Origin: Delphinapterus leucas
Lineage: Eukaryota > Chordata > Mammalia > Artiodactyla > Monodontidae
Length of the DNA: 64,000 bases
NCBI RefSeq assembly: GCF_002288925.2
Contig: NW_022098001.1
Location: 15,287,457 to 15,351,456, forward strand
Direction of reading: 5' to 3'
The stretch's first letter is position 1. The number at the start of each line of letters is the position of its first letter. Made by a program: the position numbers and the translations under genes. A model generated the notes under the pieces. The model made no database searches. It was not told where the DNA came from and worked only from the letters and a program-made list of their open reading frames with translations. This document shows, in pieces, positions 44,741 through 58,260 of the stretch.

Positions 44741-47700
44741 CTAACTTTGTTAAATGCTGTTTTTAATTTTAGTAAGACCATGCTAAAAATATTTTCAAGA
44801 GTAAAGGATATTTTCTTACCTCCATTTTTGCTTTAAAAATAGCATTAAGAAAAGATAAAATTAGTATGCCCAAACATTGTTAATAAAAGACAAAGTAACT
44901 ACAACTTTCAGGGTTTCTCTGGGAGACAAACATTATGTATTGGCTTCTAATTTAACATTGTTCATCTTATGAAACGTGATTTGACTTTGGTTGGCCTTTT
45001 ATAGTTTACATAAAACAAGGTTAATTTTCCTCAATTCTGTGATTTAGATATTTCCCACAGTGAGCAAATAAGAATAAAGTTTGAATTTATATCAGTAGTT
45101 TAGTCATTTAATAATAGGGTATGGCAGAAGTAGAATACTTTGTCAGTATTTAGCCAGTTAGTGCTATAAGTATTTTGGATTAATCTTTAGTGATTTAAAG
45201 AAGTCTAAGAAAAACCAACCGAAGTTTCTGCGTTTTTTTTTTTTTTTTTGCGGTACGCGGGCCTCTCACTGTTGTGGACTCTTCCGTTGCGGAGCATAGG
45301 CTCTGGACGCTCAGGCTCAGTGGCCATGGCTCACGGGCCCAGCCGCTCCGCGGCATGTGGGATCCTCCCGGACCGGGGCACGAACCCCTGTCCCCTGCAT
45401 CAGCAGGCGGACTCCCAACCACTGCGCCACCAGGGAAGCCCTCTGTGTTTTTAATTATGTTGAGTGTCGTTCTTGCTAGTGGAATGAATAAATTGGTAAA
45501 TTTGGTTCAAAAAAGCACATCAGTATGGCTCTTGAAACTAGTAAGCTTACAAGCAGCTAGGAAAATGACAATAGGAAGAAATGATATTTTTAACTGCTCA
45601 GAGATTACTTAATTTATTGGAGGAGTATATGGGAAGACTTAAAAATGCTTCTTAAATATATATCAGTAAAAGCTAAGATGAAGCTTAAAGTGCAGTATCA
45701 CTTAATATTGAACTGCTTCTCAATCTAGGCTGGGATGGTCGTGGTAGATAAGAGGCTATCACAATAGTAAACACAGGCTTTGTATTTTGATTGTAAAATT
45801 AATGGATTGATATGAATAGTTAATTTACTCCATAATCTTCGGTTTAATATATTTTTTAACTTTAAAAAGTTTATTACAGAAAGCTGGCTTCTACTGCTTG
45901 GGAGCCATTTTTGCATATCTGTTCCCAACTCTGCCTTCAGTGACATGTTGATAACTTAAATTGGCCGTAGTAGGAGTATTCACACCATGGAAATTGGTAA
46001 ATGCAGAAAATCAGGGCATTTTCCACCCCAGAGAGCCAACTACCAGCACACCACCAATTTCAAACAGGTAAGAGAATAATGTACTAAATCCTCATACACC
46101 CATCGCCCAGCTCCAATAATTATCTCATAGCCAGTTTTGTTTCCTCTCCTAGATGTATCAGGTATAGTGGCATATTGGTTCTCTAGTTTAATACCCAGTG
46201 GCATTTTAATTATCTTAAAGCCAAACATTTTTGACTCGAGGTATTGTGAAAAATATAGATCATGCCTAGAAAGTAAACTTAATCCCAAGAGATAGTTAAG
46301 AATCATTGTGTTAGGAGCACACGCTTACCACTTACTGAAAACACTGTCAAGAGCATTGGCTCTTGGTCCATATATCACCTATTAAGCAGTGACCCTATCA
46401 CCTCCATCTTTGTATTAAATGTAAGCTAATATTTACTGAGCTGTAATAGATACTGTGTATTTATGATCTTTAATTACATGTGAATTAACTATATCATTTA
46501 GTTCCAATAACCCTAATAAACCTGTTTTGGAGATAAGAAATGGAAGCCTATAGCCTGTCTTTTTATAAGGAAGCTAAAAGAGGCTTTTACATTTTTAAAT
46601 AGGGTTACATAAGTACCTATGTAATAGCCTTGATTTTGTCTCTCAGCTCACAAATTGTAAAAATATTTACTGTGTAACCCTTTAAGGAGTTTGCCAACCT
46701 ACATCTGGTCTAAAATTTAATTTTACATCGAAAGTATTTTGTATATTCCTTTTGTCCTTAGAATATTTTTTTTGAAGTGGCCAAAGCATACATTTTATAT
46801 CAGAATTATTTGCTGATTGCTTTATATATCAGGCACTATTTTAACTTTATAAATAGGGCAACTGATGCTCACAAGAAGTGAATTGCTATCATAAGCAGCA
46901 AGAGCAATACTAGAACTGTGTTTTTTTTCTCCCAGCTACAAATACCAAGATTAAATACTGAGAAAATAAAAATGCAATGATATCCTCAGTTTTTTAAGAA
47001 TATCAAATTATATTTAGGATCTTAAAATGTTTTGAATATTTTACTTAAAAACTTAAGTAAATTTATCACTTAGGGCTATTTTCATGAAGCAGTGCTTTGT
47101 TAAGAACAGAACCATGAATAACAAAGTCATAAAAGCTTTCTGGAAAGTTTTATTTTTGTTATCTTTTTGTGGTAATCCCAAATGATCATTTCCTAATTTT
47201 TACATGTCTGACTGGGATCTATGAAATAACAGAAGTACAATTCCCCATCCAAAGAAGAAAAGCATCAGACATACTGAAAGGCTCTGATTAAATTGTTTTA
47301 TATTTTCAGGAACAAGAGTGACTGTACACTCTTTTATTGATTAGATGGTAATTTGGTAAAAGTTTTATAGAATTTTTACTGATTTATGGTTTTCCATGAT
47401 GTTTTTTAGGGCAACATTCCACCAAATCATAGCTTTGCAAAAGATGCAGTGCCATATATAGCACTTTGGTATGACAGTGGCTTCGTTTTAAAACCAGAAT
47501 CAAGCTGAATGTAGCTTTCTAAAGCTAAAATTTATGCTTTATGTATAGTTGTAAAACACCAATATCCTAGTGTCCTATTATTGTTAAGAGTGACTATAAT
47601 ACTCTCGTTGAAAAGTAAATTTATATATTGAATGATGAAACTTCAGGTTGTAGTAGAAGTGAAAAAAAAGTAAAAAAAGAAAACTTGGCTTTTTGATGAA

Positions 47701-48138
47701 AGCTTTATGGAACAGAATTTGTATTTCATCAGAATGACTATCTAGGACCCTTTTCTGGTATTGAAAGCATGGTGTCTTAACCTAAAGGAAGCAAGTGGAA
47801 TTGTTAGATTTTTTTTGTTGTTGTTATCTATTTAACTAGTGTAACCTCAAACTAGGTATAATGCATTAATATGAAATACTTCTGAAATACATAATCTTTT
47901 TTAAAAAATGGAACTTATACAAAAAGATCACATGCTGCTAGACAGAATGTTGAAATGACTGGTATGTAATATTTTTTAAAACTTCATTTTTGGTCAGCAT
48001 AAATTTCCTTTAATAATTTCTCCATTTCCAGTAGGATTTCATTTCATTTCAAGCCAGTATAAAGTTTTACAGTAAAAGTCATTCTGGATTCCAAGTCATT
48101 TAAGATGAAAATGGAAATGCAAAGTTTACTTAAGAAAT
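44740..48138. other. intergenic region between convergent RBM12B and CIBAR1
   Basis: Contains one CHR SINE (45238-45441) and the 3' UTRs of both genes, whose ends are not defined. TTTATT (a minus-strand AATAAA) occurs near 47149 and 47332 as possible CIBAR1 poly(A) signals. No coding potential seen. Confidence 0.5.
45238..45441 (-). mobile_element. CHR-2 type SINE
   Basis: Full-length copy with a long poly-T. Flanks TCTGCGTTTTT / TCTGTGTTTTT form a target-site duplication with one mismatch. Between RBM12B and CIBAR1. Confidence 0.93.
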
Positions 48139-48225
48139 TTAATTTTCTTCTTCTGTAACATCTAAGTCTTCATCCTCTTCATCATCTTCTATTTGTTGAT
48201 CCTTTCTTAGTCGACAGGTGGATAC
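48139..48225 (-). CDS. CIBAR1: CIBAR1 last coding exon
   Basis: 87 bp including the stop: VSTCRLRKDQQIEDDEEDED then LDVTEEEN-stop. TTAACAG acceptor. As I remember it, the human protein ends in FLK after EEEN; here TAA follows EEEN directly. Confidence 0.92.
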   Translation of the reverse strand, partial: VSTCRLRKDQQIEDDEEDEDLDVTEEEN

Positions 48226-51200
48226 CTGTTAAAAGTTAAAACATTTTAAATAATACTAACTAAAAAATATTTTTACATGCTTGGTATCTTTTTTTTTTTT
48301 TTTTTTTTTCGGTACGCGGGCCTCTCACTGTTGAGGCCTCTCCCGTTGCGGAGCACAGGCTCCGGACGCACAGGCTCAGCGGCCATGGCTCACGGGCCCA
48401 GCCGTTCCGCGGCATGTGGGGTCTTCCTGGACCGGGGCACATACCTGTGTCCCCTGCATCGGCAGGCGGACTCTCAACCACCGCGCCACCAGGGAAGCCC
48501 TTGGTATCTCTTTAATACGCCCTGATAGAGAAGTACACGTAGAACAAATATTTCAGAAAAATGTCCATAAGTAGTAAAATTCCCTATGAATTATTGTATT
48601 TTAAGGTTTGAAAACAGACGCAAAATTTTTTCATTCATATTATTTTTTGAAGAAAAATGTGAAATTAGCCATTTGATTCCAGTTGGGTACCAGTACTTCA
48701 CTAACCGACTTTCAGAGAAAAGTATAGTCTCCGTATATTATAAATGTCAAAAAATATTTTAAGTTAAACAGTTCTTAAGTCACAAAAACAGGCATCTGAA
48801 TGAGAGTCATTAAAGGGATGGCAAAAACACAAGGATATTTCAACTAGGCAACTGAAATATTAAACTTTAAAAATAGTGTGATTTAAATGTAATGAGTTGA
48901 GAATCTGAATTCACTACTTGGCTTTAAGTCCTGACTGTTGCCGCTGGATCATCCTGCTTCAAACTTTTCTGAGGGTGATTATACCCAGGGGACATCTGGC
49001 AATGTCTGGAGACACTGTTGATTGTCAAAACTGGGGTGTGTGTTTGTGTGTTACTGGCATCTTGTGGGTAGAGGCTAGGGATGCTGCTCAACATCTGTAC
49101 AATGCACAGGACAGTACCCCTGCCTCCCTCCCCACCTCCAAATTATCTGGCTCAAAGTTAATAGTGCTGAGGTTGAGAAACCCTGGGATTATGTATTCTA
49201 AAGTGCAACACAGATCTTGGCTAACTTAGGTGATATTATTAGCTCTAAAAGGTCAAAACTCTGCATACTATAATACTATAGTACTATAATACTAGTACTA
49301 TAATACTAGATTTATGGAATTTATGTGCAAGGCACTTAGTACTGGAATAATAAAAATATAATTTGGTTAAGGGGAGAGATGCATAAATAAAAAGCAGTAA
49401 ATAAATGCTTAGAGGAGAATCAAATGTAAACAGAAGGTACTGGGTCACACTTACCTGAAAGTTATATTTTGAAAATATTTTGCTCAATTTTGAATTCTGA
49501 AGGCTAGATATGAAAAAGGCCATAGCTTTCTAAATCAGGAGTTGGCAAGCTATAGCCCAGTTTGTGGCGTTTCTGTAAATAAAGTTTTATTACAACTACT
49601 GATTTGTTCATGTATTGTTTATGGCTGCTCTTGGTTGGGGCAGAGACCATATGGCCCACAAAACCTGCTATTTTCTGTGTGGCCCTTTAGAGAAAAAGGT
49701 GGTTGACCCCTCCCTGTTCTAGATACCAGGTACTTCAGGCTTTCTGGATATAGAAGAAAAGAAAATTGATTCTTTACCCTAAAGATATGTGCTTCTGGAT
49801 CTATGATAATGTTCAACAAAAGGCCTTTTTAGGTATCATTTCCAGTAAGCTGTGATAGTGGGATTTAAACCCTAAATAGTTTGATTTCAGAATCTGTGCT
49901 CTTCATGCTATACCAGAGAACAAATGTAGATCAGCATTTTCCTGTCCCTTCCACCTCTGCTCCCAAGTGTTCTGCTTCAGAGAGTAATATCTTACAGATG
50001 ACATAAGAATTAAGAGCCGAACCTAGTGCAGTCTTCTGTTATTTTACATAAGAGGGTAAGAGAGGGTAAGTTATTCGAAGTCCTGTGACTTAAGGGAAAC
50101 ATTTTTAGTACTGAACAATTCCAAAGGCAGTAGCTCACATTCCTTTAAATTATGGTTTCTAGCTCACCTGTCCTGTTCCAGATACACACTTAGCTGACAG
50201 TGATCTCTGAAGAGGTGACTTTGAATTTGCTCTTACGATATCTAAACGGGATGAATAATCTGGTGGATACAGAGAATTTCGGAAAACCTGTTGCAATGAT
50301 AAAACATTATAAAGTGATACTAAACAATGGAAATCTAGAAAATCATGTTAAGTTCCCCTTAGTTTATCATGTTAAGTTCCCCCTTAGCTTAGAATTTTTT
50401 TAAGCAACTCCCCTTCCCACACTGGGGACAAAGTTTATTTATTGTAAATTTAAAACAAAAATCAAAAAAATTAAATAAATATTTTAAGTTGGAAAGATGT
50501 AAGCTAAAAAATTCTATTGAGCCACCTAAGATGATGACGGGCCCTGAAACAAACCACTTAAGAGCTTTTGCTGGTGAAACATGAAAAGTTCCTACATTCA
50601 AAGAGTATGCAAGCCAGTGGGAAGACTAAGTCACAACTTTGATTCTTTCTGTTCTGCTTATCCTCAACTCTTTATCAGTTTAAATTCACTGATGGCTTTC
50701 ATAGTACATCACAGAAGAGTAAATGGAGCCACTCTAATTTATGGATTCCAGTCTCACTAGGATCTGGAATGCCATCGCTTGGCAGTAGTTCCAAATCTTA
50801 CTGTGGTCTTAAGCTTCCCTACCTGTAGCTTTTCCACCATTTCTGTAACAAAGAAGGCAAGTCTGTCAGATGTGAATTTCTTCATATTCCCCCTTTTTTT
50901 CCTCAACCCTTCACCCTATCCTTTTCCTTTTTTTTTTTGCGGTACACGGGCCTCTCACTGTTGTGGCCTCTCCCGTTGCGAAGCACAGGCTCTGGACGCG
51001 CAGGCTCAGCGGCCATTGCTCACAGGCCCAGCCGCTCCGCAGCATGTGGGATCTTCCCGGACCAGGGCATGGACCCGCGTCCCCTGCGTTGGCAGGTGGA
51101 CTCTCAACCACTGCGCCACCAGGGAAGTCCCCTTTTCCTTTTTTAAAGCAAATGTCATTCTGATTCTCTCCAAGGTGCATTTTCCCTTTAGCGAAACTTC

Positions 51201-54200
51201 AACAAACAAAAGCTCTCTTTCTCCAGTCTTCCTCCCCCACAAACGAGATCCGTTAAAAAAAAAAATTACTTCAAGGTATAACTTTACTTTTTAAAAATCT
51301 TCTCAAACATTCTACTTCATTTGTCAACAAACTACAATTAGGCTTTCCCCTTCCACTGAAATTGGTCTTGCTGTCAGTCACCAAAGTTGTTTTTTTGTCT
51401 TCAGCTGACCTTGTCCTGAAATTTCTTTTCCATGCATGCCATCACGAAACTTTTCATGTGCTAGCTGCTCTATTTCTTCACATCCCTTTTTCTACTGCAT
51501 ATACCTGAAATATTTTTAAAGGGTTTCCCTTAGGCCACGTTACCTTTTTTGACAACTTTCTCTGACTAGAAAACTTTGGCTCCTGACTACTGAGAGTCTA
51601 AATGCCTTAGGTGACATTCAAGGCTTACAATCACCCCAACCTACCCGTTATACTTCACTTTTAGCATATATACCTGTATGCAGAACATGTAATACTACTG
51701 TGACTTTGCAGTGCTGGTTCCTCAGCCTGGAATTTCAGCGCACTTACTCATCCTTCAGGAGCCAAGTCAAATGCCATCTTTTTTCTGCTTTCCCCTGTTC
51801 TCTAGTCAGTAGCTCTTATTGTTTATACCCTCAGTACAGCTTTTATCTCACTGTTTTGTAATTACATGTCTGTTTCTACAACTAGTTTTAAGTTCCTCTA
51901 GAGCAAGAAGCCTTGTTTTATCTTTGCAGTTCCTTCCAGCTTAAGACAGTAGCGTGGTAAATGAATGATGTTAACATGAACTTAATCTGAGTGTTTTGAG
52001 AAAAAACGACCCAAACTAGGGGAGGTCTCTACACATTTCTTTAAACCTTAAAGAAGTGCAGGACACAAAAGGAATCAAGGGATGAAACTTAACGCAAGAG
52101 GTATGACTTGGTTTAAGGGCAATTCAGGCATGCTAATAATTAGGTTATTGAACAGTTTACTGAGGACCCAATTATATTTTGGTGCCAGACGTGGAACCTG
52201 GCATCCTGGTATGATATCAAAACTGGACGACTCAATCCACTGGTATTTGGAAGAAATATTTTTGTTAGAACGACATTCCTTTTTAAGCTTTTCTAGCAAA
52301 GATAAAAGTGGGAAGTGGAAGATAATTTACAACCCTTGGGGTAAAAGTCTAAACCAGTTGAATATTAGTCTCCTACTGCAAAACAACAGATTTACAGGAA
52401 TATTAATTTATTGGCAATAATGCATTTTCCAATATGGTCCAAGATCTCTTCTAGGAGTGAGTCTCAAGATCTGAAATATGCTCTGAACTGCATGTACAGA
52501 GGTGATCTTTTGAAGGGGAATATGGGCCTGACAGTACTTTTTATGTGAAGAACAAATCAGGTAAGATGGTTTCTGATAACTAGATGCAAAAAATTAGCTG
52601 CTGCCTGAGTAAGTCAGAACTGCTATCTAAGAAGAACAGCAAATTATTTCTCTGTTCCTCTCTGCATATTTTCTCTACTTGTTTCCAAGAAACTTGTATT
52701 TAAAGGGTCCTTCCTCATCTTGGTAGCTGTTTGATGTAATTTTACTTCGACTTGTCCCACACAACTTTCCCCAGACTGCTCTCTTCTCCTTTCCACAATT
52801 TCTGTATGGCATTGTAGTGATAGCTTAGGCCTATAGTTCATGACATCTCAGGACCTTTGTATACCTATCTGAGCTCTCTGCCTGAAAGCTGTTGCCACGT
52901 ACCCTACTTATCCCTCAAACTTCTGATTAAGAAATCATTCTTTCTCTAGACTATTTAGAATCCTCCATCACATACACTTGCAGCACACTATATTTTTTTC
53001 TTTATTTTTTCTTTGTATATTTTTTTCTTCTTCACATTATAAAACGTAAATAGTTACACAGTATATTTTTTAAATGTCTGAACTCCTTTTAAGTTTCTGC
53101 TTTTTTGACAACTTGGACCAATTCTTATAATGCAAAATCCTTGGCACTTAGAGTGGTGTCTGGCATATAGCAGGTGCTCAATAAACAGCTGATGAATGTA
53201 CTTTTTATGAGGTAAGCACTGTAAGTATCTCCATTTTACAGATGAGGAAGCTGAAGCATGAAAAAGTTAACTTGCTCAATACTGCCCCATTAGAAAAAAT
53301 GGGGAAGTTCATACTCAAAAACACATCTACCACACAGCCCTGAGATCTTGAATTTTTTTTAATGAATCCTACAACCTACCTAGCTAGCTGATGAAGAACA
53401 GTGGTAAGAGAAGTGGTAAAGGAAGTGGCGTGACAAAAAAGATATCTAGGACCTCTGGAATGAGAAGGAAAATCTTGGGGTCCAAAGGGCTTGAAGGAAA
53501 TTTTAGTGACTTTAGTGACAAGTGTATTGGGTCAAGGGTATTAGAAAAAGGAGAATGAAAATACTTGTAAAGGAAACTTAAGTCTTGTAGGAAAAGCGAG
53601 GGATCAATTTTGAACCTGCCACTCAGTATAGTGTTGTTTCTTGTAGGAAATGGTTCATGTCACTCATCAAGAACCACGCTTCTGGCAGTATAGATAGGAT
53701 AAAAACACAATGTCTATAGTCAAACTTCTGGGTTTGGCTCCCAGCTTTGTTACTTACTAGCTATGGGATCCTCTGGGAGGTTCCTTAACCTCACCATGCC
53801 TCAGTTTTCTCATCCACAGAAGTGAGGATAATAAATACTTTTATTAAAGTTGATGGTAGGGTTAAAATAATACAATGAAAATGCATAGATCAGTAGCTGG
53901 TTCAAAGTAATCACTATATAAACATTTGCTACTTTTACAAATTACAGATAAAAGCTTGATCTATTTTTTAAAAAAATAGGATATAAAAAGGAATAAAAAT
54001 TTAGAAACCTTAGCTTTAGTATTTGGAGGGAATAGACACTTAAGAAGCCATCTATTAACAAACAGTAATAGAAATACGATCATGTATGCTTAACTGAGGT
54101 AAAACTGAGATCAGATTTCGGCACTGGAAAATGTATATACACATACTAAAACATGTACTTTTCTTCATTTTGGCCAAGCTATAATCTGGTTTTACTGAAT

Positions 54201-55252
54201 TCAAGTTTCTTGGAACCAGTAGAGTAGTGGAAAGTGAAGGCCCAGGGGATCTCTTTATAGATACTTCAGTTAAAAAAAAAAATGGAATCTTCAAAATTAT
54301 GAAATGACAGACACTCTCAAATTCTATCACTTATTAATACAAAATTCTGGTTATATCTTGAGAGTACGTGGCCTTTTTCACTTCTACTGTAGACAGAGTA
54401 ATATCTCGAATTTTATCTATTTCAGCAAAAATACTTTGCCTTTTTTTCCCCTTTTGGAAGGTAAGCTTGTAGGACATTAACTCCACAGGTGAGCTTGTTG
54501 AAACCAGGCTTTGATATTTAATTGCTCTAATGTTAGCTGGCCAGTAAGATTTATTTGCGTTTAACTATCAGTACAAAGCAAACCTACATTTATTTCATAG
54601 CTTACTGATTAAGTCCCACAAAACTAGTTAGAAGCCAGATTCTGCTATTTACTAGCAAAGTGGCCAAGGGCAAGTTAAGTTACTTAAAACCTCTACACCT
54701 GTTTCTTTAGTTGTAAAACGAGAATGATAACAGTACCTACATCAAAGGAGTGAGTGAGAAAATGCCGGTAAAGCTTTGGGTGTTGTGGCATAAACACTCA
54801 AATGTTAGCTCAAATCAATAAATGCTATTTTTAGCACATGTAAGTGACATATCACTAGTCAAAATGATACATTATTTCATGTAATGGCTTTATTTCTATG
54901 TTTTACTAGGTATTAATCCTTGGATTAATCCTTGGAACTCTACCATGGTTAATTTGAACAGTTAAAAAATAAATAGAAATAAATAGGAAGTCATACAGGT
55001 TCAGCTATTTGGAACTGCATACAATAACATCTAAACCATGTAGTGTTCTAATTTAAGATATTTTTACCCAAACTAATGCTTTCTTTTAAACATTTCCATA
55101 TCAATAGAAGAACTGAGCTTAGATGGACGTAGTCTTACCTCTAAATCTTCTTCTTCATCAATCTTTTGTATATTTTGGTAGGCAGCAGTGTAGACCTCTA
55201 AAGCTTTGCCGTGAAATAACATTTCGATAGTGATAAATTCTGAAAATATAGT
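48139..55252 (-). CDS. CIBAR1: CIBAR1 (FAM92A), 3' end: last three coding exons
   Basis: CIBAR1 is a BAR-domain protein that works with CBY1 at the ciliary base and has also been linked to mitochondrial membrane shape; human loss causes a polydactyly. Three minus-strand exons (38, 40 and 28 codons, all phase 0) give 106 residues matching my memory of the human C terminus, of about 289 aa in total. The first exon holds the end of the BAR domain (TIFSEFITIEMLFHGKALEV). The next two form the tail, with SPLQRSLSAKC and an acidic end rich in Asp/Glu. Upstream exons are not found to 64000, so the 5' part lies to the right. Convergent with RBM12B, about 4.7 kb between the stops. Confidence 0.93.
48290..48500 (-). 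mobile_element. CHR-2 type SINE
   Basis: Target-site duplication TTGGTATCT at 48281-48289 and 48501-48509. It sits 65 bp upstream of the last CIBAR1 exon on the same strand as the gene, close to the splice acceptor. Confidence 0.93.
48915..49190. mobile_element. hAT-Charlie type MITE fragment
   Basis: 'catctggcaatgtctggaga ... actggcatcttgtgggtaga ... aggttgagaaaccctg' is a common mammalian DNA-transposon text; exact family not recalled. Confidence 0.5.
49266..49310. repeat. AT-rich short tandem repeat (ACTATAAT-like)
   Basis: Imperfect repeats of 'tactataatac', partly palindromic, in a CIBAR1 intron. Confidence 0.7.
49535..49720. mobile_element. hAT-Charlie type MITE fragment
   Basis: 'caggagttggcaagctatag ... 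aataaagttttattacaac ... atggcccacaaaacctg' is a common mammalian DNA-transposon text; exact family not recalled. Confidence 0.5.
50168..50287 (-). CDS. CIBAR1: CIBAR1 penultimate coding exon
   Basis: 120 bp (40 codons) encoding VFRNSLYPPDYSSRLDIVRA and SKSPLQRSLSAKCVSGTGQ. GCAACAG acceptor, GTGAGCT donor. The Ser-rich segment may be phosphorylated; this is inference. Confidence 0.94.
50935..51130 (-). mobile_element. CHR-2 type SINE
   Basis: Poly-T then 'gcggtacacgggcc'. Flanked by CCTTTTCCTTTTTT on both sides. In the CIBAR1 intron before the penultimate coding exon. Confidence 0.92.
51560..51970 (+). mobile_element. L2 LINE fragment
   Basis: L2 3' text ('agttcctctagagcaagaag' and neighbours). 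In a CIBAR1 intron. Confidence 0.55.
52830..53200 (+). mobile_element. L2 LINE 3' fragment
   Basis: Ends with 'tggcatatagcaggtgctcaat', the usual L2 3' end. In a CIBAR1 intron. Confidence 0.6.
53195..53350 (-). mobile_element. MIR SINE
   Basis: Reverse MIR text ('ccattttacagatgaggaag'). Confidence 0.5.
53690..53940 (+). mobile_element. MIR SINE
   Basis: MIR text ('gttacttactagctatggg', 'tgcctcagttttctcatcc'). Confidence 0.65.
54620..54850 (+). mobile_element. MIR SINE
   Basis: MIR text ('agattctgctatttactagc', 'taaaacctctacacctg'). Confidence 0.55.
55139..55252 (-). CDS. CIBAR1: CIBAR1 exon (end of BAR domain)
   Basis: 114 bp (38 codons) encoding TIFSEFITIEMLFHGKALEV, YTAAYQNIQKIDEEEDLE. 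TTCTTTTAG acceptor, GTAAGACT donor. Confidence 0.94.
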
Positions 55253-58029
55253 CTAAAAGAACAAGGATTTGAATTTAAACAATCATATAAACTGCTTCAT
55301 GAATTTAGTAAATTTATTCCTTACTATATAGTCTTGGCATTTTATGAGATACAGAGGTGTCTTGTTTTTCCACAGGGCAGATGAAGTACAAAAGATAACT
55401 GGAATAAAAGTAGTTGCAAAGACCTTCTGCAGCAAAACTTTAAAATTACACAAAATATTTCCTATCTTATTATTTACTTCCCTTTTTTAGTCGGTTCTTC
55501 TATTAGATATTTATGATTTTAAAAAAGATTTGACTAAAATGTATGTCATTATGTACTCTGTTGCTCAGTGCCTATAAGTATTAGCTAAAGCAGTTTAGTA
55601 CTGAAGCTGTTTTTTTTTAGCAACTCCAACTGATGTTTAAAAGAATGTTTTTTAGGCAAGAATTCTATCCCATCATATTTATATGATACTTGTATTCTCT
55701 AACCACAAAGGGATTACTTGGTAATAATGATATTCCTACTACTGATAATAGCACCGTACATTTGCATAGAGCTTTCCAGCTTACAAATATATGACTTGTC
55801 CAGTGTTGCTCACAGCTATAATGTTAAGACTTAGATCTGATTCTTCAAAGTTATAGCTCTTGCTCATTGTACCGTGCTGTTCTCGCTGGAATCAATCATT
55901 TCCTTTAAAAATAAACTACAGGTAAACTCTATGAGCATGATGATGACAACTTACAGTAGGGAAGGTCATGAGCAAAGAGAAATGAATAAGGATGTGCATG
56001 TTGATCTAAGGAGAGGTGAGATAATCGGTGGGTAGGGAAAGTATACAAGCCAGACAAGTTTTCAATAAAATAGGATCTATCCTTTTGTTATCTTGTCCCT
56101 TATCAAAATAAAAAATCAGAGCATTAATGTAAAGAGAAGTGGGCAGAATAAGAATAGGATAGAAAATATTCAAGCATTGTCCTTTAAGGGGCAATAGAGA
56201 TGAGATGGGTTAGGCTAGAAGGCAATAGTCAAATACTCATTTTCCTTCATTTCTGTTCTCCTGTGTTAACCACCCAGATAGGAGTGGTCCTGCACCTTGC
56301 AAAGTAGCCATACAGATATCCCTTAGTGTCCTGTGATTTTTTTCCCCCCTCTCCATCTCCATTCTTAAGGATTAGAAAAATATTTAAGGGAGAACTAACA
56401 GGCTTCTGATTGCTACTCAGTGGAAATAGATCTGTAGTTGAAAGTAACCCTTCTGAGCTGCCAAGCACATATGTAGGGCTAAATGCAAAGATTGGGCTCT
56501 GGGATAAATGACTTATAACTATAACTGACAATGACCTTTACTGTCACTTCATATAGGTCACAAAGTGCTCTGGTATACTGGACTGGCAACTGACTAATAA
56601 ACAGCATTATGCCAAGATGCAACTTTGGATTCCACACCAAGAATCTCCAGATAGGAATACCTTAGAGGTAGAATGGCTTTTGACTAGGGTTGGTACTTCT
56701 CTTGTCAGTCTTCCTAAGATAGTTGACTAGCTAGAAAGTAAGGGGTTAAGCTTAAATCACTCAAGTAAATTGGGTATTACTCCTCTTTTTAAATAGTTCT
56801 ACAAATGAACATTCTAAATCTTTAAGAGACTGGCACACTATTCAATAACTAATGAAATCCAAACATTTACAGCCTTATTACACCTAAATCTGTAGGTTTA
56901 GGCTTAATTCAAGTCTATTCCACTGTGGTAACTGAGGAATATGGAAAAAATTCAAAATAATTTAAAATATTTTTTGAATATTTGAATACAGTTATTAAAT
57001 CCCTGATGCCAAAATCTCTGAATGTGATGTCATCTCTGAACTAACAATTTCTTAATAATAGCATTTTATAGGAGTTATATTCCCCTTAGCTCATAAGTAA
57101 GCCCTGAAAATATGTTGGTATGTCTGTCACTGAAGAATGATACATTATTTTGGTTTATCCATATCCTCTGATAAAAGAATCTATTACACTCTCATTTTAA
57201 AAGACAGAGCTCAACTTTGAGTCTGTTAGCATTCTGCAGTCTCAAAATTTAGTTTCACTTAGTAATAGAAAACATTTTAAGAAGTAGCTTTAATTAGTAA
57301 ATGGCTATTATTTACTACTTGGAACAATGAGTGAAAAATCACTCAAGTTTTGTGATACTTTGGTTTAATCCTTTATGGTTTGACCTTTTATTTCTTGACA
57401 AAACATATACTATATATCTATTTAAGATGGGAATGGCCCTGTTAACTCTTCTGTCAAAAACAGTGATGGAGAATCAGTGGCATTGCTAAGGTAGTATTCC
57501 AGACTTGGAATTTTTGACCCAAGAACCATGAAGCCTTAAGATTATCAGAGAGGACAGTTATATCCCTGAGTATAGTAAGAAGGAAAAACTACCAGTTATA
57601 CTTTTTCTTTCTAGCTATTGATAGAATTTCATAAAACATGGGAAAATGGGCAGAAAGGAGGAGGATAATAGCAAGGAAGAATCAGATGACAACTGGTATA
57701 AGAAAGAACATAAAAACATTGTGTTTTTAAAATAAAATAATTTCAGTGAGTCACCAGAAAGGTGGTGGAACTTTGAAAGATCCATTCATATTTAGAAAAA
57801 ATTTTCCTCAAATAAACATAGCTTTCAATGATCTCATGTAATCTGCTAATCTGGAATGGGTCAGTATGGTCAGGGACAGAGGCATTCACACATTACTTTT
57901 TTTTCCTCATTTTCAATTTTATTTTGTGTGACTAGAAGGCCATTTGGGTACGTACTTAATTTTTATTGGTGGGGGTGGTGGGGGAGCTAATATGAAATTC
58001 TCTACCCATCGGCAAGTATTCTGCAAAGT

Positions 58030-58260
58030 AGGTAGCCTAGTAGTTTAAAATAGGGGCTCTGGATTAAGATAAACCTGGGTTCAAATCAAGACGGAAACAA
58101 ATCAGCTGTGTAATATTAAACAGTTTGTTCTTTTTTCCTTAATTTCAACATCTTAGGTTTTGCCTTAAGGATTAAATGTAATCCAAGAAAAGGTACAGTA
58201 TGGTAACTGGCTTAGAGTAAGTGCTCAGCACAAGTTTGCTGTTTTTATTGTCCAAGGAGT
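58030..58260 (+). mobile_element. MIR SINE
   Basis: MIR text ('aaacctgggttcaaatc', 'ctggcttagagtaagtgctc'). Confidence 0.55.

Noticed and set aside
50779..51294. 171-codon plus-strand frame
   Set aside because: Its core is the reverse complement of a CHR SINE (PLRSTGSG/HRLWTRRLSG-type shadows that recur at every SINE copy); no gene.
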